Source: Phenylobacterium deserti (GTDB taxonomy: Bacteria; Pseudomonadota; Alphaproteobacteria; Caulobacterales; Caulobacteraceae). From it: a stretch of DNA of 64,000 bases. Positions within the stretch are counted from its first letter, which is position 1; every line of letters starts with the position of its first letter. The notes under the pieces are model-generated. The model did not search any database. It was given only the letters and a program-made list of their open reading frames with translations, and had not been told where the DNA came from. Made by a program: the position numbers and the translations under genes. The DNA is taken from NCBI GenBank assembly GCA_945874825.1, contig CAMCIK010000007.1, positions 1 through 64,000 on the forward strand. The letters are read 5' to 3'. This document shows positions 40,371-51,569 of the stretch, piece after piece.

Positions 40371-43300
40371 GCCGCTACGCCGAGCTGGCAGCGGCCAGCA
40401 ACTTCTCCTTCCTGCGCGCCGCCTCGCACCCCGAGGAGCTGGTGGCGACCGCCACCGCCCTGGGCCTGGACGCCCTGGGGATCGCCGACCGCAACAGCCT
40501 GGCGGGGGTGGTCCGGGCCTGGGGGGCGGGGCGCAAGGCGGGCGGGCCCCTGAAGGTGCTGGCGGGTGCCCGCCTGGTCTTCGCCGACGGGACACCGGAC
40601 CTCATCTGCTATCCCTCCGACCGGGCGGCCTGGAGCCGGCTGACCCGCCTTCTGACCCTGGGCAAGCGGCGGGCGCCCAAGGGCGGGTGCGACCTGTCCC
40701 TCGGCGACTTCCTGGACCATGCGGAAGGCCAGCTGGCCATCGTCCTGCCTCCCGCGCCGGGAGAGGCCGGGAGGGCGGACTTCCCCGGACGGCTGGAGGC
40801 CCTGGCCCGGGCCCGGCGGGGATGGATCTGGCTGGGGGGCGTGCGCCGCTATGGCCCCCGCGACCTGCAGGACCTGGCCCGGCTGGAGGCCCTGGGGGCT
40901 GCGGCCGGGGCACCCCTGGTCGCCGTGGGCGAGGTGCTCTACCACGACGCCCGCCGGCGGGCCCTGCAGGACGTCCTGACCTGCATCCGCGAGGGCTGCA
41001 CGATCCACGAGGCGGGGCTGAGGCTGGAGGCCAACGCCGAGCGGCGGCTCAAGCCCCCGGCCGAGATGGCCCGCCTGTTCGCCCGTTTCCCCGCCGCCGT
41101 CGAGCGCAGCCTGGAGATTGCCGGCCGCGTCGGCTTCGACCTGTCGGAGCTGCGCTACGAATACCCAGACGAGCCCGTTCCGCCCGGTAAGACCCCCATC
41201 CAGCACCTGCGCGACCTGACCTGGGAGGGGGCGGGCTGGCGCTTCGAGGGCGGGCTGGGCGAGCGTGAGCGGCGGACCCTGGAGCACGAACTCGACCTCA
41301 TCGAGAAGCTGGGCTTTCCCAACTACTTCCTGACCGTCCACGACATCGTCCGCTGGGCGCGGGCCCAGGGCATCCTCTGCCAGGGGCGTGGGTCGGCCGC
41401 CAACTCCGTGGTCTGCTTCTGCCTGGGCATCACCGCCGTCGACCCGACGAAGAAGGACCAGGACCTGCTGTTCTCGCGCTTCATCTCCGAGGCGCGGGGC
41501 GAGCCACCGGACATCGATGTCGACTTTGAGCACGAGCGCCGGGAGGAGGTCATGCAGTACCTCTTCCGCCGCTACGGCCGGGACCGGGCCGCCATCGCCG
41601 CCACAGTGATCCACTTCCGGCCGCGGATGGCCATCCGCCAGGTGGGCAAGGCCCTGGGCCTGACCGAGGACGTCACCGCGGCCCTGGCCGGGACGGTCTG
41701 GGGACCCTGGGGCGGCATGAGCCCGGACCCCTACATCCGCCAGGCAGGACTGGACCCGGACGCCCCGGAGATCCGCCGGGCCACCGCCCTGGCCGGCGAG
41801 CTCCTGGGCTTTCCCCGCCACCTGTCCCAGCACGTGGGCGGCTATGTCCTGACCCGGGGCCGGCTGGACGAGCTGGTCCCGATCGGCAACGCCGCCATGC
41901 CGGACCGCACCTTCATCGAGTGGGACAAGGACGACATCGACGCCCTGGGCCTGATGAAGGTGGACGTCCTGGCCCTGGGCATGCTGACCGCCCTGCGCAA
42001 GAGCTTCGAGATGATCCCGCCCCGGGCGGACGGGACCCGGCTGACCGACATCGCCCAGGTCCCGCAGGAGGTTCCCCAAGTCTACGACATGCTGTGCCGG
42101 GCAGACTCCGTGGGCGTCTTCCAGGTGGAGAGCCGGGCCCAGATGTCCATGCTGCCGCGCCTGAAGCCCCGGCGCTTCTACGACCTGGTCATCGAGGTCG
42201 CCATCGTCCGGCCCGGCCCCATCCAGGGCGACATGGTCCACCCCTACCTGCGCCGGCGCGACGGGACAGATCCGGTGGAGTTCCCCGCCCCGTCGCCGGA
42301 GTACGGCCCGCCAGATGAGCTGCACCGGGTATTGGGCAAGACCCTGGGCGTGCCCCTCTTCCAGGAGCAGGCCATGCGCCTGGCCATCGAAGCGGCCCGG
42401 TTCAGCGAGAATGACGCCGACGGCCTGCGGCGGGCCATGGCCACCTTCCGCAACCTGGGGAGCGTCAGCGAATACCGCCGCCGCTTCCTGGAAGGCATGA
42501 CCGGGCGGGGCTATGATCCGGACTTCGCCGAGCGCTGCTTCCGCCAGATCGAGGGGTTCGGTTCCTATGGCTTCCCCGAGAGCCACGCCATCAGCTTCGC
42601 CCTCTTGGTCTACGCCTCGGCCTGGGTGAAGTGGCGCTGGCCCGACGCCTTCTGTGCGGCCCTGATCAACTCCCAGCCCATGGGCTTCTACCCGCCCGCC
42701 CAGCTGGTGCGGGACGCCCGCGAGCACGGGGTGGAGGTGCGCCCCGCCGACGTCCTGGCCAGCGACTGGGATTGCACCTTGGAACCGGTACCCGGCCAGC
42801 GTTTGCGGGCCGTGCGGCTGGGCCTGCGACAGGTGCGTGGCCTGGCCCAGGAGGACGTCGAGCGCCTGGTCCTGGCCCGGGCCCGGGGGGCCCGTGCCGT
42901 CGCCGACTTCGCCCGGGTGGTGAGCGGACGGGGGATGGAGCTCCTGGCCGAGGCCGACGCCTTCGCTGGCCTGGGGGTGAGCCGCCGCCAGGCCCTCTGG
43001 GCGGTGAAGGGACTGGCCGGCGCAGACCGGGCGGACCGGGACGCACCCCTGGCGGCGGGGGCTGACCTGCCCGAGCCCGGGGTCGACCTGCCGCTCATGA
43101 GCGCCGCCCGGGAGACCGCCGAGGACTACCGCACCCTGCGTCTGTCCCTGAAGGCCCACCCCTGCGCCTTCCTGCGCGAGGAACTGGCGGCGCGGGGCGC
43201 CCGCCCGGCGGCGGACCTGAAGCGGATGCGGGACGGGCGCCGCACCGCCGTGGCCGGCCTGGTCCTGGTGCGCCAGAGGCCGGGTACGGCCAAGGGGGTG

Positions 43301-43564
43301 GTCTTCATGACCCTGGAGGACGAGACCGGGACGGCCAACATCGTCGTCTGGAAGGACGTCTTCGAGGCGCACCGGCCAGCGGTCATGCGCTCGGGCCTGG
43401 CCCTGGTGGAGGGGCGGGTGCAGGTCGCCGGGGACATCCTCCACCTGGTGGCCGAGCGGATCACCGACCTGTCCGTCCTGGCCGCCGCCCTGCGGACGGA
43501 CGAACCCGGCGAGAGGACGCCCGCCGGCGGCGGACGCCTCGTGGCCAGCCGGGACTTTCACTGA
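40367..43564 (+). CDS. dnaE2: Error-prone DNA polymerase DnaE2
   Basis: [26 protein letters not shown]...[19 protein letters not shown]...[19 protein letters not shown]. Confidence 0.96.
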   Translation: MSRYAELAAASNFSFLRAASHPEELVATATALGLDALGIADRNSLAGVVRAWGAGRKAGGPLKVLAGARLVFADGTPDLICYPSDRAAWSRLTRLLTLGKRRAPKGGCDLSLGDFLDHAEGQLAIVLPPAPGEAGRADFPGRLEALARARRGWIWLGGVRRYGPRDLQDLARLEALGAAAGAPLVAVGEVLYHDARRRALQDVLTCIREGCTIHEAGLRLEANAERRLKPPAEMARLFARFPAAVERSLEIAGRVGFDLSELRYEYPDEPVPPGKTPIQHLRDLTWEGAGWRFEGGLGERERRTLEHELDLIEKLGFPNYFLTVHDIVRWARAQGILCQGRGSAANSVVCFCLGITAVDPTKKDQDLLFSRFISEARGEPPDIDVDFEHERREEVMQYLFRRYGRDRAAIAATVIHFRPRMAIRQVGKALGLTEDVTAALAGTVWGPWGGMSPDPYIRQAGLDPDAPEIRRATALAGELLGFPRHLSQHVGGYVLTRGRLDELVPIGNAAMPDRTFIEWDKDDIDALGLMKVDVLALGMLTALRKSFEMIPPRADGTRLTDIAQVPQEVPQVYDMLCRADSVGVFQVESRAQMSMLPRLKPRRFYDLVIEVAIVRPGPIQGDMVHPYLRRRDGTDPVEFPAPSPEYGPPDELHRVLGKTLGVPLFQEQAMRLAIEAARFSENDADGLRRAMATFRNLGSVSEYRRRFLEGMTGRGYDPDFAERCFRQIEGFGSYGFPESHAISFALLVYASAWVKWRWPDAFCAALINSQPMGFYPPAQLVRDAREHGVEVRPADVLASDWDCTLEPVPGQRLRAVRLGLRQVRGLAQEDVERLVLARARGARAVADFARVVSGRGMELLAEADAFAGLGVSRRQALWAVKGLAGADRADRDAPLAAGADLPEPGVDLPLMSAARETAEDYRTLRLSLKAHPCAFLREELAARGARPAADLKRMRDGRRTAVAGLVLVRQRPGTAKGVVFMTLEDETGTANIVVWKDVFEAHRPAVMRSGLALVEGRVQVAGDILHLVAERITDLSVLAAALRTDEPGERTPAGGGRLVASRDFH

Positions 43565-43626
43565 CCTGCGGACCTTGACGCCCGTCCGCCCCTGCGGCGA
43601 AGTCCAGGCCAACAGGGAGACACGCC

Positions 43627-45138
43627 ATGACCCCAACGTTTCGGGCCCTCGCCCGCCTCGCCGCCCTCGCCCTCGCCCTCCTCGCCGCCCCGGCTTTCGC
43701 CGAGCCCGCCCGGGTCCGGGTGGAGACGGGCACCCTGGCCGGCGAGGCGAAGGATGGCGTGGGCGCCTGGCGCAACATCCCCTACGCCGCTCCGCCGACG
43801 GGTGCGCTGCGCTGGGCCCCGCCGGCCCGGGCTGCCAGCTGGACGGGCGAGCGCGATGCGACGAAGGCAGGTCCCTCCTGCCTGCAGAAGATGAATGCCG
43901 ACGGGACGCCCAACAGCGGGGGTGCCAACGGCCCCATGAGCGAGGACTGCCTTCAGCTGAACGTCTTCGCGCCGGCGAAGGCCCGCAAGGCGCCGGTCAT
44001 GGTCTGGATCCACGGCGGCAGCCACCGGGAGGGGGCGGGCTGGATCTACGACGGCTCGGCCTTTGCCCGGCAGGGGATCGTGGTGGTGACGATCAACTAC
44101 CGCCTGGGCCCGCTGGGCTATTTCGCCCACCCCGCCCTCACCGCTGCCGCCCGGAGGGACGAGCCCCTGGCCAATTACGGCCTGATGGACCAGGTCGCCG
44201 CCCTCCAGTGGGTGAAGCGCAACATCGAAGCCTTCGGGGGCGACCCCCGACAGGTCACGGTGTTCGGGGAGAGCGCCGGCGGCATGAGCACCCTGGCCCT
44301 GCTGGCGACGCCCTCGACAAAGGGCCTCTACGCCCGCGCCATCGTCCAGTCGGGGGGCGGCTGGTTCCCGCCCGCAAACCTGGCCGCCCGGGCCCAAGCC
44401 GGGGAAGATGCACTGGCAGCCCTGGGCCATGCCAAGGCCTCCGCGGCCGACCTGCGCGCCCTGCCGGCCGAAAGCCTCATCAAAGGGGTCGGCGGAAGCT
44501 TCGGTCCCTTCCCGGACGGCCGACTGCTGAAGGAGACCCCCAGCCAGGCCTTCGCCGCCGGTCGGGCCGCCGACGTGCCCCTGATCATCGGCTGGAACTC
44601 CGGTGAGGACTCCCTGATGGGCCCCTGGCGTCCAGAGATGATTGGCGCTGTGCCGGCGGAGGCCCGGAGGGTCTACGCCCCAGAGGCCGCCCGCGGTGAC
44701 GAGGTCCTGGCCAGGGCCGTCTTCACCGACCGGGCCATGGGCGCGCCGGCCCGCTGGATCGCCCGCCAGGCCGCCTCGGGCACCCCGGCCTGGCTCTACC
44801 ACTTCTCCTATGTGGGAACCCGGTTCCGGCCCTTCACCGACCGGGCCGCCCACGCCGCAGAGATCCAGTACGTCTTCCAGTACTGGGGTCGGCGGACCCC
44901 CATGTCGGCGGTGTCGGAAGAGGACCGCGCCATGGCCACCCTGATGAACGGCTGCTGGGCGGCCTTCGCCAAGACAGGTCGCCCGGACTGCCCTGGCGGC
45001 CAGGCCTGGCCCGCCTATTCAAGGACGAAGGACACCCTGCTGGAGTTCGGCCGCGACACCGGCCTGAGGACCGGCTTCCAGTCCGGCCGCCTCGACTTCC
45101 AGGAGGAAAGGACCCTGCCGGGGCTGGCCCTGCCCTGA
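43627..45138 (+). CDS. Carboxylesterase family (type B) protein with signal peptide
   Basis: GALRWAPPARAASW...SEDCLQLNVFAP...VTVFGESAGGMSTL catalytic motif. Confidence 0.93.
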   Translation: MTPTFRALARLAALALALLAAPAFAEPARVRVETGTLAGEAKDGVGAWRNIPYAAPPTGALRWAPPARAASWTGERDATKAGPSCLQKMNADGTPNSGGANGPMSEDCLQLNVFAPAKARKAPVMVWIHGGSHREGAGWIYDGSAFARQGIVVVTINYRLGPLGYFAHPALTAAARRDEPLANYGLMDQVAALQWVKRNIEAFGGDPRQVTVFGESAGGMSTLALLATPSTKGLYARAIVQSGGGWFPPANLAARAQAGEDALAALGHAKASAADLRALPAESLIKGVGGSFGPFPDGRLLKETPSQAFAAGRAADVPLIIGWNSGEDSLMGPWRPEMIGAVPAEARRVYAPEAARGDEVLARAVFTDRAMGAPARWIARQAASGTPAWLYHFSYVGTRFRPFTDRAAHAAEIQYVFQYWGRRTPMSAVSEEDRAMATLMNGCWAAFAKTGRPDCPGGQAWPAYSRTKDTLLEFGRDTGLRTGFQSGRLDFQEERTLPGLALP

Positions 45139-45157
45139 GCCGAGCCCACGGTCACCG

Positions 45158-45270
45158 CCCTCAAGGGGAAGGAGCCGGCGAAGCGGAGTGAGGGGTCTGC
45201 GGCGAGTCCGTTGTCCACCCTCCAGCCCGCAACGCGGTCCACCTCCCCTTGGGGAGGAGAACTGGCGCTG
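45158..45270. repeat. REP-like palindromic intergenic repeat copy
   Basis: caaggggaaggagccggcgaagcggagtgagggg...ccacctccccttggggaggagaactggcgctg. Confidence 0.65.
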
Positions 45271-45367
45271 TGAAGGGCCCCTCATTTGGAGACCTCCGGG
45301 CCGCCACCGTTAAACCCCTTTCAAAGTTTAGGGCTGAGGGTGACGCCGACCCAGACTAGGACCCCTC

Positions 45368-46789
45368 ATGATTCGCGCCCGCAGAGCCCGCATTGTCGCT
45401 ACCCTCGGACCGGCGACCCGAAAGCCGGAGCAGATCGTCGCCCTCGCCCGGGCGGGGGCCGATGTCTTCCGGGTGAACTTCAGCCATGGCGAGCATACGG
45501 ACCACGCCACGGCCATCGCCCGGGTGCGGGCAGCCGAGGCCGAGGTGGGCCGGCCGCTGGCCGTTCTGGCGGACCTCCAGGGGCCGAAGATCCGGTTGGG
45601 CGAATTCCGCGACGGGCGCGTTGAGCTGACCCGGGGCCAGGCCTTCCGTCTCGACCGCGATCCGACGCCGGGGGATTCCCGCCGGGTCTGCGTGCCCCAC
45701 CCCGAGATCTTCGCTGCCCTGAGGACCGGGGCCGACGTGCTGCTGGACGACGGCAAGGTCCGGCTGAAGGTTGTCCGCTTCGGCGCAGACTTCGCCGAAA
45801 CCGAGGTGATCAGTGGCGATATCCTCTCCGACCACAAGGGCCTGAACCTGCCCGGCCTGGCCATTCCCATTCCCGCCCTGACCAAGAAGGACCGGCTGGA
45901 CCTCGACTTCGCCCTGGCCCAGGGCGTGGACTGGGTGGCCCTGTCCTTCGTCCAGCGCGCCGCCGACATGGCCGAGCTGAGGCAGATCGTCCTCGGCCGT
46001 GCCGGCGTCCTGGCCAAGATCGAGAAGCCCGCCGCCCTGGAGGCCCTGGACGAGATCCTGGACCTGTCCGAGGCGGTCATGGTGGCCCGGGGCGACCTGG
46101 GGGTCGAACTTGCGCCCGAAGATGTGCCGGTGGTCCAGAAGACCCTGGTCCGCGCCGCGCGGATGCGGGGCATTCCCGTCATCGTGGCCACCCAGATGCT
46201 GGAGTCCATGATCCACTCGCCGACACCGACCCGGGCCGAGGCCTCGGACGTGGCCGCCGCTGTCTACGAGGGTGCCGATGCCGTCATGCTGTCGGCCGAG
46301 ACCGCCGCCGGCGAATACCCCCTGGAGGCGGTGACCATGATGGACCGCATCCTGGCGCGAGTGGAGCGCGACCCGCGCTGGCCCGAGCTGATGGCCGCCG
46401 AGTACCCGGTGGAGGACGCCGACGCCGACGCCCTGGTCGCCGCCGCCCGCCGCGCCGCCGACTCCGCCTCCACAGGCTGCCTCGCCGCCTTCACCACCAC
46501 CGGCCAGACCGCCCTGCGCCTGTCGCGGGAACGCCCACTCCAGCCCACCCTGGCCCTGACCACCCGCCTGGCCACCGCCCGGCGCCTGGCCCTGGCCTGG
46601 GGCGTCGAAGCCCGGGTCGTGGACATGATCACCGATCCCGAGGACCTCGCTCGGGTGGCGGTCGAAGAGGCCCTGGCGGCGGGCCTGTGCCCGCCCGGAC
46701 ACCGGGTCCTGATCCTGGCCGGCCTACCCATGGGCTCCCCCGGCGCGGCCAACATACTTCGCATCGCCCACGCCCCCCTGAGGCGCTGA
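45368..46789 (+). CDS. pyk: Pyruvate kinase
   Basis: RARIVATLGPATRKPEQIVALARAGADVFRVNFSHG...MVARGDLGVELAPEDVPVVQK. Confidence 0.96.
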   Translation: MIRARRARIVATLGPATRKPEQIVALARAGADVFRVNFSHGEHTDHATAIARVRAAEAEVGRPLAVLADLQGPKIRLGEFRDGRVELTRGQAFRLDRDPTPGDSRRVCVPHPEIFAALRTGADVLLDDGKVRLKVVRFGADFAETEVISGDILSDHKGLNLPGLAIPIPALTKKDRLDLDFALAQGVDWVALSFVQRAADMAELRQIVLGRAGVLAKIEKPAALEALDEILDLSEAVMVARGDLGVELAPEDVPVVQKTLVRAARMRGIPVIVATQMLESMIHSPTPTRAEASDVAAAVYEGADAVMLSAETAAGEYPLEAVTMMDRILARVERDPRWPELMAAEYPVEDADADALVAAARRAADSASTGCLAAFTTTGQTALRLSRERPLQPTLALTTRLATARRLALAWGVEARVVDMITDPEDLARVAVEEALAAGLCPPGHRVLILAGLPMGSPGAANILRIAHAPLRR

Positions 46790-46888
46790 GGCCCGCCCCA
46801 AAAGGAAGGCGTGCAAGGCGCTGCGGTATGGGCTATTCCCCGCGCCGCACGCCGGACCGGCGTAGGCCTGCGCTTGCGGGGTAGTAGC

Positions 46889-47863
46889 TTGAAAAATGTT
46901 TACACCGGGTTGGTCGGCGACATCGGCGGCACCCATGCCCGCCTGGCCCTGGTCGACAAAGAAGGCCATATCCGTCACCCCGTGACCTTCGAGGAATGCA
47001 ACTATCCGTCCCTGACGGACGTCATCGCCACCTACCTGGAGAAGACGCTGGGACGGAAACGGCCTGAGCGCGCCGTGCTGGCGGTGGCCGGCCCCGTCGT
47101 GGACGGGGAGATCCAGTTCACGAACAACAGCTGGCGGGCCTCGGAGGGCGAGCTCTTCGTCGCCTTCGAGTTCGAGTCCGTTCGGCTGATCAATGACTTC
47201 GCCGCCCAGGCCCTGGCGGCCCCTCTCCTGCCGGCGGACACCCTGAGGCGCATTGGTCCCGACGTCCGCAGTGCGGACCTCGCCCCCCTGGTGGTCATGG
47301 GTGCCGGGACCGGATTTGGCGCGGCCGGCCTGGCTCGCTCCAACCGGGGCGACGTCGAGGTCGCCGGCGAGGGCGGGCATGGTGCCTTCGCCCCCTCCGA
47401 TGACACGGAGGTGGAGATCCAGCGGATCCTGAACCAGAGGTTCGGACGGACCTCCATAGAGCGCATCCTGTCCGGGCCTGGCCTCCACAACCTCTATTCT
47501 GCCCTGGCCGCGATCCGGGGCGTGCCGGCGACCCTGGCGGATGAGGCGTCCGTGACCGCCGCCGCCGAAACGGGCGACGCCCTGGCAAACGAGACCCTGG
47601 ACCGCTTCTGCGCCATCCTCGGCTCGGTGGCGGGGGACCTGGCCCTGACCTTCGGCGCCCGGGGCGGCGTCTTCATCTCGGGCGGACTGGCGCCACGCAT
47701 GGCCGACCGGCTGGCCAGCGGTGGCTTCCGGAGCCGGTTCGAGGCCAAGGGCCGAATGAGCGCCTTCATGGCCGAGATCCCGACCACCCTGATCCAGCAC
47801 CCCTACGCCGCCCTGGTGGGCGCGGCGCGAGCCCTGAAGCGGCCAGCGGCAGGCGTGCGCTGA
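46889..47863 (+). CDS. glk: Glucokinase
   Basis: (L)KNVYTGLVGDIGGTHARLALVD...LVVMGAGTGFGAAGLAR...GRTSIERILSGPGLHNLY; likely TTG start at 46889. Confidence 0.93.
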   Translation: MKNVYTGLVGDIGGTHARLALVDKEGHIRHPVTFEECNYPSLTDVIATYLEKTLGRKRPERAVLAVAGPVVDGEIQFTNNSWRASEGELFVAFEFESVRLINDFAAQALAAPLLPADTLRRIGPDVRSADLAPLVVMGAGTGFGAAGLARSNRGDVEVAGEGGHGAFAPSDDTEVEIQRILNQRFGRTSIERILSGPGLHNLYSALAAIRGVPATLADEASVTAAAETGDALANETLDRFCAILGSVAGDLALTFGARGGVFISGGLAPRMADRLASGGFRSRFEAKGRMSAFMAEIPTTLIQHPYAALVGAARALKRPAAGVR

Positions 47864-47940
47864 GGGCGCGTGGCGATGGGGCTTGCGAAGCCCCGGAATC
47901 CGGCTGAACCTGACGTCCCGGTGCCCGGAGAAGTCGCCCC

Positions 47941-48315
47941 ATGTCCCCGCAGTTCCAGGAGGTGTTCGACCTGTTGTCCGGGATCCTCCGGGAGACTGCG
48001 CCCGAGATGACGGTGACGGGAGAGGGAACCCCGGCTCTGAACCTGATGACAACCTGGATAGAGGCGAGGACCCGGCGGCCCGCCTGGTTCGCCCAGGTGG
48101 CAATAAAAAGGTCCTATGTGTCCTTACACCTGATCCCGTTGGATGCGCTTCCGGCCCTGCGGGAAGCCATCCCACCCGGCCTCGAGAAACATCGGCAGGG
48201 TAAGACCTGCTTCAACTTCAAGACCCCGTCCCCGGAGGCCTTCGAAGAGCTTCGCCAACTCATCCGCCTGGCGGTCGAGATGGATCCGGACCGCAGGTCC
48301 GCCCTGGGGGCCTGA
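47941..48315 (+). CDS. DUF1801-like hypothetical protein
   Basis: MSPQFQEVFDLLSGILRE...KRSYVSLHLIPLDALPALREAIPPGLEKHRQGKTCFNFK. Confidence 0.65.
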   Translation: MSPQFQEVFDLLSGILRETAPEMTVTGEGTPALNLMTTWIEARTRRPAWFAQVAIKRSYVSLHLIPLDALPALREAIPPGLEKHRQGKTCFNFKTPSPEAFEELRQLIRLAVEMDPDRRSALGA

Positions 48316-48327
48316 GGCCGCCCCCGG

Positions 48328-49113
48328 CTACCGCCCCTGGAAGTTGCCCGGCCGGCGCTCGGCGACGGCGCGGACGCCCTCGGCGAAGTCCTCGGTGGCG
48401 CGCAGGATGGTCTGCTGTCCGTGCTCGTGGTCGGTCTGGGCCCGGACGCCGGCGGCGAGGCCGGCGCGCAGGGTCTTGCGGGTGGCGACCACTGCCAGGG
48501 GGGCGTTCTCGGCGATTTCGGCGGCTAGGGCCTTGGCGGCCTCCAGCAGTTCCGCCTGTGGAACCACCTCGTCCACCAGGCCCCAGGCCAGGGCCTCCTC
48601 AGGCTTCACACGCCTGCCCGTCAGGAACATCAGGGCCGCCCTCTGCTCTCCGATCAGGCGCGGCAGGGTGTGTGTCAGGCCGAAGCCCGGGTGGAAGCCC
48701 AGCTTGACGAAGTTGGCGGCGAAGCGGGCCTCAGGCGAGGCGACGCGGAAGTCGGCGACCAGGGCCAGGCCCAGGCCCGCTCCCACGGCCGCGCCCTGGA
48801 CGGCGGCGATGATCGGGGTCTCGATCGAGAAGAGGCGAACGGCCTGGGTGTAGAGGTCGTTGATCCCGTTCATGCCTGAGCCGCCAATCCCGTCGGGGGC
48901 CACCAGGTCGGCGCCGGCGCAGAAGGCCTTGCCCGCCGAGGCCAGGACCACGGCACGGACCTCGCCGTCGACGTCGATCTTCTCGAGCAGGTCGGCCAGG
49001 TCGTGCATCAGGGGCACGGAGACGTGGTTGTTCGGCGGCCGGTCGAGGGTGACCACCGCGATATTGCCGGTCTTCTCGACGGTGATTTCGGGGCGCTCGG
49101 TGGTGGTGGTCAT
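48328..49113 (-). CDS. Enoyl-CoA hydratase/isomerase family protein
   Basis: VVTLDRPPNNHVSVPLMHDLADLLE...AFCAGADL...AVQGAAVGAGLGLAL. Confidence 0.94.
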   Translation of the reverse strand: MTTTTERPEITVEKTGNIAVVTLDRPPNNHVSVPLMHDLADLLEKIDVDGEVRAVVLASAGKAFCAGADLVAPDGIGGSGMNGINDLYTQAVRLFSIETPIIAAVQGAAVGAGLGLALVADFRVASPEARFAANFVKLGFHPGFGLTHTLPRLIGEQRAALMFLTGRRVKPEEALAWGLVDEVVPQAELLEAAKALAAEIAENAPLAVVATRKTLRAGLAAGVRAQTDHEHGQQTILRATEDFAEGVRAVAERRPGNFQGR

Positions 49114-50276
49114 CTCTTCACTCCCAGGAGGTTGCGGGCGACCACCATGCGGTGGACTTCAGAGGGCCCGTCGTAGATTCGCATGTTGCGGATACTGGCC
49201 GCCATCAGGTGCAGGGGCAGTTCCTTGGTCATGCCCATGGCGCCGAAGCACTGCATGACGTTGTCCAGGACCTCCCAGGCCATCTCGGTGGCGAAGACCT
49301 TGACCATCGAGATCTCGTTCTTCACGTCCTGTCCCTGGTCCAGCTTCCAGGCGCAGTGATAGGTCATCAGGCGGGCGGCGTGGATCTTGGTAGCGGCATC
49401 GGCAGCCCACCACTGCACGGCCTGGCGCTGGGACAGGGGCTGGCCGAAGGTGACCCGCTGGGGAGCATACTCGATCATCATGTCGAGGGCCCGCTGGGCG
49501 AGACCGATGCACCAGGCGGCCATCTCGATGCGGCGGGTGCCCAGGCGCACCTGCATGGGGGCGAAGCCCTGGCCCTCGACACCCAGCAGCTTCCAGCCCG
49601 GCACGCGGACGTCGTCGAGGGCGATCTCATAGGTGAAGGCACCGGCCAGCATGGGGATGCGGCGCAGGATGTTGAAGCCGGGGGTCTCCCGGTCGACCAG
49701 GAAGGCGCTCATGCCGCCCCGGGAGCCCTTCTCCTTGTCGGTGACCGCCATGACGATGGTGAAGTCGGCCTGCTCGGCCCGGCTGGTCCAGATCTTCCGG
49801 CCGTTGAGGATCCAGTCGTCGCCGTCGCGCAGCGCCCGGGTGATCATGCCCGCCGGGTCGGCACCGGCACCCGGTTCCGAGATGCCGATGGCGCTGATGG
49901 TCTTCCCCGCCGCGTAGGGGACCAGGTAGGCCTCGCGCTGGCGCTCGGTCACCGTGGCCATCAGCATGCGCAGGTTCGGCGAGTCCGGTGGCAGGGTGTA
50001 GGGCGTGATGGTCGAGCCCATGGCCTCATTGACGCCGATCAGGGCCACCTGGGGCAGGTCGAAGCCGCCGGCATCCTCGGGGGCATCCAGGCCCCAGAGC
50101 CCGAGTTTCTGGGACACTTCGTCGATGCGGGCCCGCTCTTCGGCGGACAGCCAGATCCCCTGGCCGGCGGCATCCCGGGCCAGGACCGCACCCTCGAGGG
50201 GCATGAGCTCGTCGCGCACAAAGCGCTCTGCGAGGTCCTTGAGCATCCGGTGCTCTTCGGAAAGCTGAAAGTCCAT
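49110..50276 (-). CDS. Acyl-CoA dehydrogenase family protein
   Basis: MDFQLSEEHRMLKDLAERFVRDELMPLE...ISEPGAGADPAGM...QCFGAMGMTKELPL. Confidence 0.94.
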   Translation of the reverse strand: MDFQLSEEHRMLKDLAERFVRDELMPLEGAVLARDAAGQGIWLSAEERARIDEVSQKLGLWGLDAPEDAGGFDLPQVALIGVNEAMGSTITPYTLPPDSPNLRMLMATVTERQREAYLVPYAAGKTISAIGISEPGAGADPAGMITRALRDGDDWILNGRKIWTSRAEQADFTIVMAVTDKEKGSRGGMSAFLVDRETPGFNILRRIPMLAGAFTYEIALDDVRVPGWKLLGVEGQGFAPMQVRLGTRRIEMAAWCIGLAQRALDMMIEYAPQRVTFGQPLSQRQAVQWWAADAATKIHAARLMTYHCAWKLDQGQDVKNEISMVKVFATEMAWEVLDNVMQCFGAMGMTKELPLHLMAASIRNMRIYDGPSEVHRMVVARNLLGVKR

Positions 50277-50351
50277 GCGACGGCCTCCTCCCGGCTTGCG
50301 CCCTTGGCTGGGGTGATCATAACGACGGAAACGGCCAAGGGGAGACACGAC

Positions 50352-51569
50352 GTGGCGGAAACCCGGGAACTTGCGACGACGGCGACGGGTCCGCTGGCGG
50401 GGGTCCGCATTCTCGACCTGACCAGCGTGGTGTTCGGCTCCTATGCCACACAGATCCTCGGAGACCAGGGCGCGGAGGTCATCAAGATCGAGGACCCCGG
50501 CTCGGGGCGGGGCGACGGCGGCGACATCATGCGCTGGGCCGGCCATGTGCCCGAGGGCGCGCCCCGGGACCTGGGGCCCATCTTCCTGACCATCAACCGC
50601 AACAAGCGCTCGGTGGTGGTGGACATGAGGGATCCGGCGACCAAGCCCCTGATGGAGGCCCTGATCGCCTCCTGCGAGGTCTTCGCCACCTCCATCCGCT
50701 ACGACGGCCTGAAGCGGCTGGGCCTTGCCTACGAGGACGTCCGCGCCCTGCGGCCCGACGTGGTCTATGTCCACGCAGCCGGCTACGGCTCGGAGGGGCC
50801 CTACGCCGGGGAGCCGGCCTATGACGACCTGATCCAGTCCGCCTCGGGCCTGGCTGACCTCCTGCCCCGGACGGACGGCAACCCGACGCCGCGCATCCTG
50901 CCAACCCTGGTGGCAGACAAGGTCTCGGGCCTGTTCATGAGCCAGGCCATCACCGCCGGTCTCCTGCACCGGGAGCGCACGGGGCAGGGCCAGTTCATCG
51001 AGGTGCCCATGCTGGAATGCATGACCAGCTTCACCCTGGTCGAGCACCTCTACGACCACGCCTTCGACCCGCCCATCGGCCAGTGGGCCTACCAGCGCGT
51101 GGCCAACCCGAACCGCAAGCCCTACCCGACCAAGGACGGCTATATCGGCCTCCTGCCCTATACCGACAAGCAGTGGGACCAGTTCTTCGCCGCCGCCGGC
51201 CTGGCCGAGACCTTCGGCAAGGACCCCCGGTTTTCCGACTATTCTCAGCGGGGCAAGCACATCAATGAGCTCTACGGCCTCGTGGGCGAGGTCACCCAGG
51301 GCAAGACCACCCAGGAGTGGCTGGACCTGCTCAAGCCCCTGTCCATCCCGGTGGTGCGCACGGCGCGCCTGGATGACCTGCCGGACGATCCGCACCTGTC
51401 CGCCGTGGGCTTCTTCGAGCGGCATGAGCACCCGCACGCCGGGCCCTATCTCGCCATGAAGCCGCCGGTGAAGTTCACCGGCTCGCCCAGCAACATCCGC
51501 CGCCACCCGCCCCGCCTGGGCGAGCACACCGACGAGGTCTGGGCGGAGCTGGGACTTAAGAAGCCCTGA
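50352..51569 (+). CDS. CaiB/BaiF family CoA transferase
   Basis: GPLAGVRILDLTSVVFGSYATQILGDQGAEVIKIEDPGSG...RNKRSVVVDMRDPA; likely GTG start. Confidence 0.93.
   Translation: MAETRELATTATGPLAGVRILDLTSVVFGSYATQILGDQGAEVIKIEDPGSGRGDGGDIMRWAGHVPEGAPRDLGPIFLTINRNKRSVVVDMRDPATKPLMEALIASCEVFATSIRYDGLKRLGLAYEDVRALRPDVVYVHAAGYGSEGPYAGEPAYDDLIQSASGLADLLPRTDGNPTPRILPTLVADKVSGLFMSQAITAGLLHRERTGQGQFIEVPMLECMTSFTLVEHLYDHAFDPPIGQWAYQRVANPNRKPYPTKDGYIGLLPYTDKQWDQFFAAAGLAETFGKDPRFSDYSQRGKHINELYGLVGEVTQGKTTQEWLDLLKPLSIPVVRTARLDDLPDDPHLSAVGFFERHEHPHAGPYLAMKPPVKFTGSPSNIRRHPPRLGEHTDEVWAELGLKKP

Noticed and set aside
40265-43636. 1123-aa minus-strand ORF
   Set aside because: Antisense to dnaE2; no recognisable domain and compositionally typical of a spurious high-GC ORF.
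49152-50351. Plus-strand N-terminal extension of the CoA-transferase ORF
   Set aside because: Antisense to acyl-CoA dehydrogenase; CaiB-like sequence begins near GTG 50352.
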